Of a stretch of DNA of 64,000 nucleotides, positions 21,107-30,385 are shown in pieces. The notes under the pieces were generated by a model. The model was not told the DNA's origin, did no database searches, and saw only the letters and a program-made list of their open reading frames with translations. Each line of letters begins with the position of its first letter. Position 1 is the first letter of the stretch. Origin of the DNA: Pseudomonas sp. R84 (lineage in GTDB: Bacteria; Pseudomonadota; Gammaproteobacteria; Pseudomonadales; Pseudomonadaceae); assembly GCF_009834515.1 (NCBI RefSeq), contig NZ_CP019426.1, forward strand, positions 3,461,501 to 3,525,500, in the 5' to 3' direction. The translations under genes and the position numbers were made by a program.

Positions 21107-21120
21107 GATTGGTGTTGGGC

Positions 21121-22314
21121 TCAGTAAAGGCATTCCACGGCCATGGCCGTGGCTTCGCCGCCGCCGATACAGATCGCTGCGATGCCGCGTTTGTGCTTTC
21201 TCTGGCGCAGGGCCGACAGTAGCGTCACCAGAATCCGCGCCCCCGATGCACCGATCGGGTGACCCAAGGCACAGGCGCCACCATGCACATTCAACTTGTC
21301 ATGGGGGATTTCCAGATGCGTCATCGCCGCCATGCCGACCACGGCAAACGCTTCGTTGACCTCGAACAGATCGACGTCACCCAGCGACCAACCGGTTTTC
21401 TTGATCAGTTTCTTGATCGCACCAATCGGCGCCACCGGGAACAAGCCCGGAGTATCAGCGAACGCGGCGTGGCCATGGATCACCGCCAGCGGTTTCAGTC
21501 CGAGTTTCTGCGCCTGCGACTGACGCATCAGCACCAGCGCCGCCGCACCGTCAGAAATCGAACTGGAGTTCGCCGCCGTCACCGTGCCGCCTTCACGGAA
21601 TGCCGGTTTCAGCGAGGCGATTTTGTCGAGTTTGGCTTTCGGTGGCTGCTCGTCGTGGCTGATCAGTACCTGCTCTTTGCCGACGGTCACGGTCAGCGGG
21701 ACGATTTCGTCCTTGAAGCTGCCGTCCTTGATCGCCTGCTGCGCGCGGGTGGTCGAGGCGATGGCAAAGGCATCCTGCGCTTCACGACTGAAGTGGTTGG
21801 TCTCGGCGCAGTCTTCGGCGAAGGTGCCCATCAGGCGGCCCTTGTCGTAAGCGTCTTCAAGGCCGTCGAGGAACATCGAGTCAAGCACGCGACCATGGCC
21901 CATGCGGTAACCGGCGCGCGCGCGATCCAGCAGATACGGCGAATTGGACATGCTTTCCATGCCACCGGTGATCACCACATCGGCACTGCCAGCCAACAGC
22001 ATGTCGTGAGCGAGAATGGTGGTTTCCATGCCCGAGCCGCACATCTTGTTGACGGTGGTGCAACGGGTCGATTTATCCAGCCCGGCGCCCAGCGCAGCCT
22101 GACGTGCAGGTGCCTGGCCGAGCCCGGCAGGCAGCACACAACCGAACAGCACTTCATCGACCGAGTCGCTGGCGACACCGGCACGTTCCACTGCGGCTTT
22201 GATCGCCGCAGCGCCGAGTTGCGGTGCAGTGAGGCTTTTCAGCTCGCCCTGAAAACCGCCCATGGGCGTGCGCACGGCGCTAACGATAACAATCGGATCG
22301 TTGGAAATGGTCAT
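21121..22314 (-). CDS. Acetyl-CoA C-acyltransferase (thiolase)
   Basis: 397 aa, full length. The nucleophile Cys is in VNKMCGSGMETT, the catalytic His in CALGHPIGASGARI and the second Cys in CIGGGEA, as in biosynthetic/degradative thiolases. It cleaves a 3-ketoacyl-CoA, here probably 2-methylacetoacetyl-CoA to acetyl-CoA and propionyl-CoA. AAGGAGGA is a very strong ribosome site. It begins 12 bp after the SDR gene. Confidence 0.94.
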   Translation of the reverse strand: MTISNDPIVIVSAVRTPMGGFQGELKSLTAPQLGAAAIKAAVERAGVASDSVDEVLFGCVLPAGLGQAPARQAALGAGLDKSTRCTTVNKMCGSGMETTILAHDMLLAGSADVVITGGMESMSNSPYLLDRARAGYRMGHGRVLDSMFLDGLEDAYDKGRLMGTFAEDCAETNHFSREAQDAFAIASTTRAQQAIKDGSFKDEIVPLTVTVGKEQVLISHDEQPPKAKLDKIASLKPAFREGGTVTAANSSSISDGAAALVLMRQSQAQKLGLKPLAVIHGHAAFADTPGLFPVAPIGAIKKLIKKTGWSLGDVDLFEVNEAFAVVGMAAMTHLEIPHDKLNVHGGACALGHPIGASGARILVTLLSALRQRKHKRGIAAICIGGGEATAMAVECLY

Positions 22315-22326
22315 GACAAATCCTCC

Positions 22327-23088
22327 TTACTTGGCGGCCATGCGCAAGGCGCCGTCGAGACGGATCACCTCGCCGTTGAGCATGCTGTTTTCGATGATAT
22401 GCCGAACCAGCGCGGCGTACTCGGCAGGCTTGCCCAGACGTGGCGGGAACGGTACGCCGGCGGCCAGCGACTCGCGGACTTCCGGGGTCATGCCGGCCAT
22501 CATCGGCGTTTCAAAAATGCCTGGGGCGATGGTCATCACGCGGATGCCGAAACGCGCCAGTTCACGGGCAGCCGGCAGGGTCAGGCTGGCGATCGCGCCT
22601 TTCGAAGCAGAGTACGCCGCTTGGCCGATCTGGCCGTCGAACGCCGCGACAGATGCAGTGTTGATGATCACACCGCGTTCGCCATCAGCGTTTGCCTCGG
22701 ATTCAGCGATGGCCGCAGCGGCCAGACGCAGCATATTGAAGCTGCCGATCAGGTTGACGTTGATCACTTGCGCGAAGCTGCTCAGCGCATGTGGGCCGCT
22801 CTTGCCGAGGATCTTCTCGCCACGGACGATACCGGCGCAGTTGACCAGACCGTTGAGGCTGCCAAAGGCTTTGACGGTAGCCTGCACGGCAGCTTCAGCG
22901 GCGGCTTCGTTGCTGATGTCGGCGACCACGCTTTGCGCGCCAAGACGCTGAGCCTGAGCGGCGACGGCTTCGGCATTCATGTCCACCAGCATCACTTTGG
23001 CGCCGGCACTGACCAGCAATTCAGCGGTAGCGGCACCCAGGCCGGACGCGCCACCGGTGACGATAAAAACCTTGTTCTCGATCTGCAT
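22327..23088 (-). CDS. Short-chain dehydrogenase, 3-hydroxy(-2-methyl)acyl-CoA dehydrogenase type
   Basis: 253 aa SDR. NAD site [10 protein letters not shown] near residue 11, catalytic YSASK with upstream Ser in NTASVAAF. The C-terminal [17 protein letters not shown] resembles type II 3-hydroxyacyl-CoA dehydrogenases (HSD17B10-like) that oxidise 3-hydroxy-2-methylbutyryl-CoA. ATG 23088 follows AAGGAAA; an in-frame 46-residue upstream extension lies in the end of the synthetase gene and is rejected. Its place between synthetase and thiolase fits the pathway step. Confidence 0.92.
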   Translation of the reverse strand: MQIENKVFIVTGGASGLGAATAELLVSAGAKVMLVDMNAEAVAAQAQRLGAQSVVADISNEAAAEAAVQATVKAFGSLNGLVNCAGIVRGEKILGKSGPHALSSFAQVINVNLIGSFNMLRLAAAAIAESEANADGERGVIINTASVAAFDGQIGQAAYSASKGAIASLTLPAARELARFGIRVMTIAPGIFETPMMAGMTPEVRESLAAGVPFPPRLGKPAEYAALVRHIIENSMLNGEVIRLDGALRMAAK

Positions 23089-23104
23089 GACTGTTTCCTT
23101 CGGT

Positions 23105-24769
23105 TCAAGCTGAAACGTTGTGCGCCGCGGCCTCTTGAGCCTTGGCGATTTCCTGGTTGCGCAAGATAAAGCGCTGCAATTTGCCACTCGGGGTCTTGGG
23201 CAATTCGCTGACAAATTCGATTTCACGCGGGTATGAATGCGCGGCCAGACGTTTGCGCACGTGTTGGCGCAATTCTTCGGCCAACTCCGGCGCGGCGCGG
23301 TATTGGGCGCTCAGCACCACGAAGGCTTTGACCAGTTCGGTGCGCTCCGGATCGGGTTTGCCGACCACCGCCGCTTCGACCACTGCCGGGTGCTCAATCA
23401 ATGCACTTTCAACATCAAACGGACCGACGCGGTAGCCCGACGTGGTAATCACGTCGTCGCTGCGGCCGACGAAGCTGATGCTGCCGTCCGGGTTCCATTC
23501 CACGGTATCGCCACTGAGGTAGTAATCGCCGACGAACGCCTTGGTGGGCGCGCCTTCGTAACCGCCAAACCAGCACATCGGCGATTGCGGGCGGTCGATG
23601 GCGAGAATGCCGGGCTGGCCGACGCCAAGTTCTTTGTATTGCTCATCGAGCACAACAATGCGGTGGCCAGGCGAGGCGAAACCGGCCGCACCGAGATGAA
23701 CCGCGTGGTCGAGGCCGTGGTGGTTGCACAGCACCATGCCCAGTTCGGTCTGGCCGTAATGGTCATGAATGACCACGTCGAGGTTGTCGGCGAACCAGCG
23801 GATCACTTCCGGGTTCAGCGGTTCGCCGGCACTGCTGACGATGCGCAATTTGCCTTTGATCGAGTTGGCGAACTCGTCGCCGCCGGCAATCAGCAAGCGG
23901 TAAGCGGTTGGCGAACCGGTGAGGTTGGTGATGCCGTATTTGTTGATCACCCGGCAGGTGCTTTCGAGGGTGAACGGGCCATCGTAAAAAGTGATCGGGT
24001 GCCCCATCGACAACGGGCCGGTGACGCCGAAATAAATGCCGTAGGCCCAACCCGGATCGGCGACGTTCCAGAACGAATCTTCCGGGCGCAGATCGACGGC
24101 ATCACGGGTGTAGCTCTGGAACGCGACGATGGCTTTGAGCGGTACCGACAGCGCTTTCGACGGGCCGGTGGTGCCTGAGGTGAACATCAGCAAAAACGGG
24201 TCTTCACCGCTCAGTGATACCGGTTCGCAGACGCTGGAATGGTTGGCCAGTTCGGCCCAGAAACTGAAGTCGCCACGGACAATGCCCTGGCCTTTCGCGC
24301 CGCCAACGGTGACGAGTGTCGGACAATCGGCGACTTCAGCGAGTTTCGGCCGGTTGACCGCGTCAGTGACCACCACTTTGGCGCCTGAGCTGTTCAGGCG
24401 ATGTTCAAGGGCTTTTGGGCCGAACGCGGTAAACAGCGGCTGATACACCGCGCCGATGCGCCAGGTGGCGAGCACAGTGATGAGCAATTCGATGTTGCGT
24501 GGCAGCAGACCGGCGACCTTGTCGCCCTTCTGCACGCCCTGGGCGAGAAGGAAATTGGCGAAACGCGCGGCTTTGTCCTGCAGCTCGCAGAAAGTGTACG
24601 TCGCACTGGCGCCATCGCGGCCTTCCCAGAACAGCGCAATGCGCCCCGGCAAGGCATGGCGGTCGCAGCATTCGACGCAGGCGTTGAGCGCCGCAAGCGT
24701 ACCGCTGAGCGCGGCATCCACGGTGTGCTGATAGTTGAACTGTGCGGTGGCAGACAAGTAATCGCGCAT
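23105..24769 (-). CDS. AMP-forming acyl-CoA synthetase
   Basis: 554 aa of the ANL superfamily. The phosphate loop is [13 protein letters not shown], followed by [23 protein letters not shown] and the C-terminal [11 protein letters not shown], whose Lys is the adenylation residue. It activates a short or branched carboxylic acid to its CoA thioester through an acyl-AMP. ATG 24769 has GAGGG upstream; a 27-codon longer frame is not needed. First gene of a five-gene operon (synthetase, SDR, thiolase, ACAD, hydratase). The acid substrate is not known. Confidence 0.92.
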   Translation of the reverse strand: MRDYLSATAQFNYQHTVDAALSGTLAALNACVECCDRHALPGRIALFWEGRDGASATYTFCELQDKAARFANFLLAQGVQKGDKVAGLLPRNIELLITVLATWRIGAVYQPLFTAFGPKALEHRLNSSGAKVVVTDAVNRPKLAEVADCPTLVTVGGAKGQGIVRGDFSFWAELANHSSVCEPVSLSGEDPFLLMFTSGTTGPSKALSVPLKAIVAFQSYTRDAVDLRPEDSFWNVADPGWAYGIYFGVTGPLSMGHPITFYDGPFTLESTCRVINKYGITNLTGSPTAYRLLIAGGDEFANSIKGKLRIVSSAGEPLNPEVIRWFADNLDVVIHDHYGQTELGMVLCNHHGLDHAVHLGAAGFASPGHRIVVLDEQYKELGVGQPGILAIDRPQSPMCWFGGYEGAPTKAFVGDYYLSGDTVEWNPDGSISFVGRSDDVITTSGYRVGPFDVESALIEHPAVVEAAVVGKPDPERTELVKAFVVLSAQYRAAPELAEELRQHVRKRLAAHSYPREIEFVSELPKTPSGKLQRFILRNQEIAKAQEAAAHNVSA

Positions 24770-25013
24770 TGCCAGAATCCCTCTGTTTTTTATTAGGCTG
24801 GGAACCGTAAACAACACAGGGATAGTCGCGCCGTGCGGGGACTGGGGCAATGGTCAAAGCTATCAATGTGGCTGACTGGTTTGGCCAACCCTGACTGGCG
24901 TACAACCGTTTACTTACAAGTTGATAATTATATGCAGTGGTAGAAAGTTGGATGCCTTGGTAGTTTGCGATGACGAACACCCAACTTCTATCTTGATCCA
25001 AAAGGAACGCACA

Positions 25014-28000
25014 GTGTCGCCCCAAGAAAACTCATTTGATGACAAAAGCTTTATTTTCGAACAATCGATACGCGCTCAATTCAAAAATCACCCGACGTTA
25101 CGCAGTGTTGCCAGATCGCAACTGGAAAACTATCTGGAACACTGTCTTGAATCGGGCTCACTAACGCTTGATTCGATATTTTATCGTGATACCCGTTTTG
25201 TTCTGGACGCCGAACCAGTACCTTTTCTGGATGCATTCATTCAGGCCTTCACTGAAGGGCGCAGTGTTGTTGTGGCCGACGAAAACCTGATCATTCCGGT
25301 AAATGCCGAGAGCCACTCTGCAATCGATCTCGCCGAATTCCACCTGGCTCAGGAAGAACTGTGCCAAGCACTGGTTCCTGCGTTGCAGCAACAGTTGCTG
25401 GATTATTGGCAGCAACCAGCCGATAACGGCATGACGCGTTGGCAGTGGCTGGCTGAGGTTGTAAAAGATGCCTGCGCATCGAACATCAATGAATTACTTC
25501 ACCAGTCAGATCAAGACTTTTATTTTGCTTTGACTGGCTTGGTCATCAAATCAGAAAAACACCATCGAGAAATTTTTAACGAGCATTTACGGGCGCCGGC
25601 TTATCTGTTGAAAATCACCTTGAATAACGAGACTGATAATCTCTCGCTAATCTATCCTGCTCTGTTGATTACGGACAAATCAGGAACAGTGTTGATTCAA
25701 TCTTCGGGTGCCTGGGAGCGATTTGAATCCGAGTCTGACTGCATACAGAATATTGCCCGATACTTGCAGCGAAGCTGGGAGTTCACCACCCTGAGCGTTG
25801 ATCGTTATGAGCCTGATGCGGATATTTTTGATGAGCTGGTGCGGGTCCTGATCGATCAGCAACTGTTGGAACTTGAGTGCATCCAGATTCCGGTCAACGA
25901 AATATTCGAGGGCGCTGAGCAACTGTTCGACCAGATCACCGATCCACTTCGCCTGCTGGCCGGCAAACAGCCGCATGTTTACCAAACGGCAAATGTCGAC
26001 CAGCATTTGCCGCAATGGCTAAAGAATGCAGACTCTTGTGATCGCCGTACTTATCGGCGCTATGTATCGGCCATGGCGGCAACTCATCTGGAGTACGACG
26101 GTGCGACGTTTTTCACCGATCTGGATTCCATTCGCGACTTTGCCAGTCAAGCACTCGTCGATCAGATGAGCCATGACGGGCATGAACCGGTAAACCCTGA
26201 TGACATGGAACTCAACGTCAAGGTGGCGCGAGGTGTACCCGGTGGATGGGGAAGCGTGGAAACCATCAGGCTGGGCATCATCGATTTTGCGCTGGAGAAT
26301 CTTGCCGGCCTGCCATGGGGCACGATGACCGTCAAAGGCTTGCACCAGCGTAATGTACCAGCGTGGATGACCCCTGATTACGTCAAGAGTCTCATCCAGT
26401 CGGTGGACATTGGCCGTACCTACCCGGCGTATCTGAAACAGCATTTGCTTGATAATCGTACCGAGGCGTCGTCCCGACAAAATCTGTTCACGGTTCACCT
26501 GCGCAATCAATTGCCGCTCCAGGCACTAGAGGCAAAACTGACGGGCGCCCATGGTTTTGACGATGACGGTGTACGTCTGATCATCGCGCTGGCTGATGGC
26601 GACGCCGCTCGACAGATCGTCGTCAGCCCCTTGCACCTGCGGCTCGGACCGGTTCTGAATATGTTCGTCATTGCTGCCGGCGACCAGAGCGATGCTCCGG
26701 TTATCCTCTATCGCCCCTTCTATTCCCCTTCGTTGATTCAATACCCTTCGCGCAGGCATCTGGAGCAGGCAATTCAGTCCGACGCCCCGCTGCAGAAGAG
26801 CATCCATGACTGGTACCAAGCCGTGGTCAGGCACACCGGGCTGTTGGGCGCTAACGAAATACGCCTGCGTTGGGAACTGAAAAACGTGTCCCCACTGCAG
26901 GGCGATGTATTTCAGCACTTGTATGAGGCGAACAGCCGGGCGCTTGTCGAGTTGGCAGACCGCCAATCAGTGTCCAATGCAGAAAGTCGCTGGGCCCACT
27001 TCAAGACACTGAGCTGGTTGATATTCGAGTCGTTGTTGCCGCTGGTGACCGGGCCGGCAGCCACCGCCGGATGGTTAGTGCAATTGGCGGTGAGTCTCAA
27101 GGCCGATCTTGAGGCACTGTCGCAATCGGATGGTCAGGACAAGTCGTTCGCCGTGGCTGACCTGTTGCTTAACCTGGCGGCCGTACTCATGCACGCCGGG
27201 CGCGTCACGACGAGGTCCCAAAACGCCGAGAGTGTGCCGCACCTGTCGATCGAACCGGAAGTGTTCGACTATTCCGTCGAAAGTCCCGCCCCCGCTACGC
27301 CCGACGTGCCGGTCCTTGAAAACCGTAGTTTACCGAGTGAGCAACATCCACAGGTGGACCTGTCGATTACCGAAAACGCGTTGGCGACACCGCGCTCATC
27401 CTTTTCCCGGGCGCAGCAAGCGATACTCGACAGTTTCGCGATGGAAAAGCCGGTAGACCTCGGAGAACCCGAGGCGCAAGGACGCAACAAAGGCCTTTAT
27501 CGGTACAACAACAAATGGCATGCATTGGTGGAAGGTCAGTTTTTTCGGGTTTCGATTGAAGAAGGGCCGGTGCTGATCATTGACCCGGTGGATTACCAGC
27601 GGCCCGGCCCCTTCCTGATCTCCGACGGTCAGGGGCGATGGACAGTGGATAACCGGATGCACCTGAAAGGGGGCGCGCCAAGCAAGCGCGGCCATGATGA
27701 TTCCAACACTGAGGCACCGGGGCCTTCACGGCGGGCAATCGCTGACAGTAGCGGGTTTCCGTCGGTTATCGAAACCGAAATCAAACCCTTGCCCAAGCGA
27801 CTGTATCACTACGTGAACCGGGATAAATTAGCGACGATCAAAGCCACAAGAAGCGCGTTTATCGACAATTCGTCCAACGATGCGTACGGCAGACCGCAAC
27901 GCAACATCGTCGGACTGTATGTGACCGATCTCGCTCCGGATTCCATGCCTCTGCAGCAGCTTTCGGAGACGCTGTTCGGGAAAAACCGCTACAACATTTC

Positions 28001-28208
28001 ATCCCGTGCCAACAAGATCCACGCGGTACTGGAACTTGACCCCACGCTTTATCCAGAGGGCAGTGTGAAACTGTTCAAGCTCGAAAGCCCGAAGCTGACG
28101 GATCATATCTATGTCCTGCGCGGTGCGAAGAATGACTTGCAGTTGCGCATCAAGGCTTCGACGTTCGGTACCGGTACCACCTCGCTGGTCAGTGTGAAAG
28201 AACTGTAA
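25014..28208 (+). CDS. Large polymorphic-toxin-like protein: dermonecrotic-toxin-type body with a putative ADP-ribosyltransferase C-terminus
   Basis: 1064 aa from a GTG at 25014 with AAGGA 8 bases upstream; a TTG at 24921 would add 31 residues without a ribosome site. No signal peptide, PAAR, VgrG or RHS repeats are seen. The body resembles Pseudomonas proteins annotated as dermonecrotic-toxin-domain (DUF6543): SPLHLRLGPVLNMFVI, VILYRPFYSPSLIQYPSR, and a hydrophobic stretch at about 660-695 (LIFESLLPLVTGPAATAGWL). A linker of about 760-840 leads to a KWHALVEGQFFRV cap, then a module from about 926 with LYHYVNRDKL and IVGLYVTDLAPDSM. That module recalls HYD1-type ADP-ribosyltransferase toxins. 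The 5' third has more A/T-rich codons than its neighbours. No immunity gene is adjacent, so a eukaryotic target is possible. All family assignments come from pattern recall. Confidence 0.72.
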   Translation: MSPQENSFDDKSFIFEQSIRAQFKNHPTLRSVARSQLENYLEHCLESGSLTLDSIFYRDTRFVLDAEPVPFLDAFIQAFTEGRSVVVADENLIIPVNAESHSAIDLAEFHLAQEELCQALVPALQQQLLDYWQQPADNGMTRWQWLAEVVKDACASNINELLHQSDQDFYFALTGLVIKSEKHHREIFNEHLRAPAYLLKITLNNETDNLSLIYPALLITDKSGTVLIQSSGAWERFESESDCIQNIARYLQRSWEFTTLSVDRYEPDADIFDELVRVLIDQQLLELECIQIPVNEIFEGAEQLFDQITDPLRLLAGKQPHVYQTANVDQHLPQWLKNADSCDRRTYRRYVSAMAATHLEYDGATFFTDLDSIRDFASQALVDQMSHDGHEPVNPDDMELNVKVARGVPGGWGSVETIRLGIIDFALENLAGLPWGTMTVKGLHQRNVPAWMTPDYVKSLIQSVDIGRTYPAYLKQHLLDNRTEASSRQNLFTVHLRNQLPLQALEAKLTGAHGFDDDGVRLIIALADGDAARQIVVSPLHLRLGPVLNMFVIAAGDQSDAPVILYRPFYSPSLIQYPSRRHLEQAIQSDAPLQKSIHDWYQAVVRHTGLLGANEIRLRWELKNVSPLQGDVFQHLYEANSRALVELADRQSVSNAESRWAHFKTLSWLIFESLLPLVTGPAATAGWLVQLAVSLKADLEALSQSDGQDKSFAVADLLLNLAAVLMHAGRVTTRSQNAESVPHLSIEPEVFDYSVESPAPATPDVPVLENRSLPSEQHPQVDLSITENALATPRSSFSRAQQAILDSFAMEKPVDLGEPEAQGRNKGLYRYNNKWHALVEGQFFRVSIEEGPVLIIDPVDYQRPGPFLISDGQGRWTVDNRMHLKGGAPSKRGHDDSNTEAPGPSRRAIADSSGFPSVIETEIKPLPKRLYHYVNRDKLATIKATRSAFIDNSSNDAYGRPQRNIVGLYVTDLAPDSMPLQQLSETLFGKNRYNISSRANKIHAVLELDPTLYPEGSVKLFKLESPKLTDHIYVLRGAKNDLQLRIKASTFGTGTTSLVSVKEL

Positions 28209-29247
28209 CTGTTCCCTCGGTCGAGCCAGCTTCGGCTGGCTGGCTGAGGATCAGGCTGCGGTAGTGACCAGGATTGGAGCCCGCCCATTTGCGGAACGCT
28301 TTATAAAATGAGCTGACATCGGCAAATCCCAAGCGGCTGGCAATTTCGACAAAACTGATCGAAGATTCCGCCAGCCAGACAATGGCCAACTCCTTGCGCA
28401 CACTGTCCTTGAGGCCTTGATAGGTCTGCCCTTCCTCCGCCAGTCGCCGGCGCAAGGTCGAGGCCGACATGCACAACTGTTGCGCCAGTGCCTCGGTTTC
28501 CGGCCATTGTTCAGCGGGCAGTTGCCGTAGATCCTGCTTGACCCGGCTGGCAAGACTTTGCGGATCGCGGTACTTCACCAGAATATTGGCCGGGGCGTGG
28601 GCGAGAAAGCGTTTCAACTCCTCGGCACTGCGCTTGATCGGCAGATCGAGGCAATCGGCGGAGAAAATCATCCGTGTCCGTGGCCGCTCGAAACGCAGGT
28701 TTTCCGAGAACATTACCCGGTAATCATCGGTGAAGTCCGGCGCCGCACAGCGCAATTCAATCGCCAGAATCGGTATCCGTCGCCCGGCCAGCCAGCACGC
28801 GACGCCGTGGACGATCATCCAGTAGGTGAAATAGCTGAAGGCACGGCGTGGTTCGGGATCGTCTTCAAGCAGAACGATTTCCGCCAGACTTTGCTGGTGC
28901 ACCAGTTGTGCAGGCAGGCGTTCGAGCATCAGTGAGAGAAAGCTCAACCCCGTGCTCAAACCCGCTGCGAGTGTCGGTTGCGCCATCGCACTGCGACAGA
29001 GGAATTCAAGGCTGCCGGACTTGAGCTTGCGCGGGTCCATACCAAAGAACTCGTCATCGCCACGGCGCGCCAATAACCGCCAAAGCTTCGCGTACTGCGA
29101 GGCCGGTACCCGACCGTGCTCGGTTTGCAGCAACGCCGGATCAATCCCGACCTTGTTCAAGGCTTCTTCCGTGGCCACGCCCGGGGCACAACTTTGCAGC
29201 AGTGCTTCACGCACCAGTTGAACAGCGATGGTGTCTTTTTCCGACAT
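28189..29247 (-). CDS. AraC-family transcriptional regulator with N-terminal arabinose-binding-type domain
   Basis: 352 aa. An N-terminal ligand domain (about 20-210) of the type found in OruR/ArgR-like AraC regulators is followed by two C-terminal helix-turn-helices; LCMSASTLRRRLAEEGQTY and ASRLGFADVSSFYKAFRKWAGSNPG carry the AraC signature. Its 3' end overlaps the toxin gene by 20 bp in convergent orientation. In related pseudomonads such regulators sit next to acyl-CoA catabolic operons, so it may control the synthetase operon, with the toxin gene placed between them. This is inference. Confidence 0.87.
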   Translation of the reverse strand: MSEKDTIAVQLVREALLQSCAPGVATEEALNKVGIDPALLQTEHGRVPASQYAKLWRLLARRGDDEFFGMDPRKLKSGSLEFLCRSAMAQPTLAAGLSTGLSFLSLMLERLPAQLVHQQSLAEIVLLEDDPEPRRAFSYFTYWMIVHGVACWLAGRRIPILAIELRCAAPDFTDDYRVMFSENLRFERPRTRMIFSADCLDLPIKRSAEELKRFLAHAPANILVKYRDPQSLASRVKQDLRQLPAEQWPETEALAQQLCMSASTLRRRLAEEGQTYQGLKDSVRKELAIVWLAESSISFVEIASRLGFADVSSFYKAFRKWAGSNPGHYRSLILSQPAEAGSTEGTVTVLSH

Positions 29248-29316
29248 GGAGCGCGGTGAACCTTGTTGTTTTGAGTGGCAGGCATCTTACCGCAGGTGGC
29301 GAATTCAACACGAACC

Positions 29317-29412
29317 CCCTGTAGGAGTGAGCCTGCTCGCGATAGCGGTGGGTCTGAAAAATCAGCGCTGACTGACACGACGCCATCGCGAGCAGGCTCG
29401 CTCCCACAGGGT
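29317..29412. repeat. REP doublet, mixed-type arms
   Basis: Left unit GTAGGAGTGAGCCTGCTCGCGATAGCG and right unit CCATCGCGAGCAGGCTCGCTCCCACAGG. The right arm belongs to the GGGAGCGAGC subtype, so the pair is a mixture of the two REP subtypes in the window. Confidence 0.88.
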
Positions 29413-29477
29413 TCTGTGCTGGGGCAAAAAACAGGTTGTTCAGCTTGTGTTCAGGTTTATGTCAATCAATGTCATGT

Positions 29478-29496
29478 GAGAATGGTTGTCATTATG
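29478..29496. promoter_or_regulatory. Probable Fur box upstream of efeU
   Basis: GAGAATGGTTGTCATTATG matches 14 of 19 positions of the Fur consensus GATAATGATAATCATTATC. It lies about 45 bp before the efeU ATG and fits iron repression of the efe operon. It touches a perfect palindrome GTTACAA-C-TTGTAAC (29496-29510), whose role is unknown. Confidence 0.65.
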
Positions 29497-29537
29497 TTAC
29501 AACTTGTAACCTCTTCGAATGACTTGTTGGATACCGA

Positions 29538-30377
29538 ATGCTCGTTCCCTTTCTGATCATGCTGCGCGAAGGCATTGAAGCCGCGCTGATCGTTGGCATT
29601 ATCGCCAGTTACCTCCAGCAAACCGGCCGTGGTCAATGGATGCCCGCCGTGTGGATCGGCGTGTTTCTCGCCGCCGCCCTCGCCCTGCTGGTAGGTGGTG
29701 GCCTGGAACTGGTCAGTGCCGAATTCCCGCAAAAACAGCAAGAACTGTTCGAAGGCATCGTCGGCCTGATGGCCGTTGGCATTCTCAGTTCCATGGTGTT
29801 CTGGATGCGTAAAGTCGCGCGTTCGATCAAGCATTCGCTGCAATCTTCGCTGGATCACGCGCTGACTTCTTCGAAGCATCAGGTCATTGCGCTGATCGCC
29901 ATGGTGTTTTTCGCTGTCGCCCGGGAAGGTCTGGAAACGGTGTTCTTCCTGCTCGCGGTGTTCCAGCAGAGCGAAGGCCCGGGCGCGCCGATCGGTGCCC
30001 TGCTCGGGTTGATTCTGGCGATCATCGTCGGCTTCCTGATCTACAGCGGCAGCATGCGTCTCAATCTTTCGGCGTTCTTCAAGTGGACCGGCCTGTTCAT
30101 TCTGGTGGTCGCCGCCGGGATTCTCGCCAATTCCGTGCAAGCCCTGCATGAAGCCGGGATGTGGAATCACCTGCAAACCGTGCTGTTCGACTTCAGCGCG
30201 ACGCTGCCGATGGACGGCCCCTTGGGCTCGGTGCTGGCCGGCATGTTCGGTTACCAGGATGCGCCGACCGTCAGCACCCTCGGCGCGTATCTGATCTATC
30301 TGCTCGTCGCGCTGGTGATGTTCTTTCTGCCGGCGCCCAAGCCGTCCGCTCAATCGTCTTCTGTTTCCAGCCAATAA
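29538..30377 (+). CDS. efeU: EfeU/FTR1-family iron permease
   Basis: 279 aa, seven predicted membrane helices. Two R-E-x-x-E motifs mark the iron path: LREGIEAALI near residue 10 and AREGLETVFFL near residue 135. The family moves oxidised iron through the inner membrane. It heads an operon with efeO (8 bp gap), efeB and an efeM-like gene. A Fur-like box precedes it. Complete length, no frameshift. Confidence 0.94.
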   Translation: MLVPFLIMLREGIEAALIVGIIASYLQQTGRGQWMPAVWIGVFLAAALALLVGGGLELVSAEFPQKQQELFEGIVGLMAVGILSSMVFWMRKVARSIKHSLQSSLDHALTSSKHQVIALIAMVFFAVAREGLETVFFLLAVFQQSEGPGAPIGALLGLILAIIVGFLIYSGSMRLNLSAFFKWTGLFILVVAAGILANSVQALHEAGMWNHLQTVLFDFSATLPMDGPLGSVLAGMFGYQDAPTVSTLGAYLIYLLVALVMFFLPAPKPSAQSSSVSSQ

Positions 30378-30385
30378 GGGCATTC

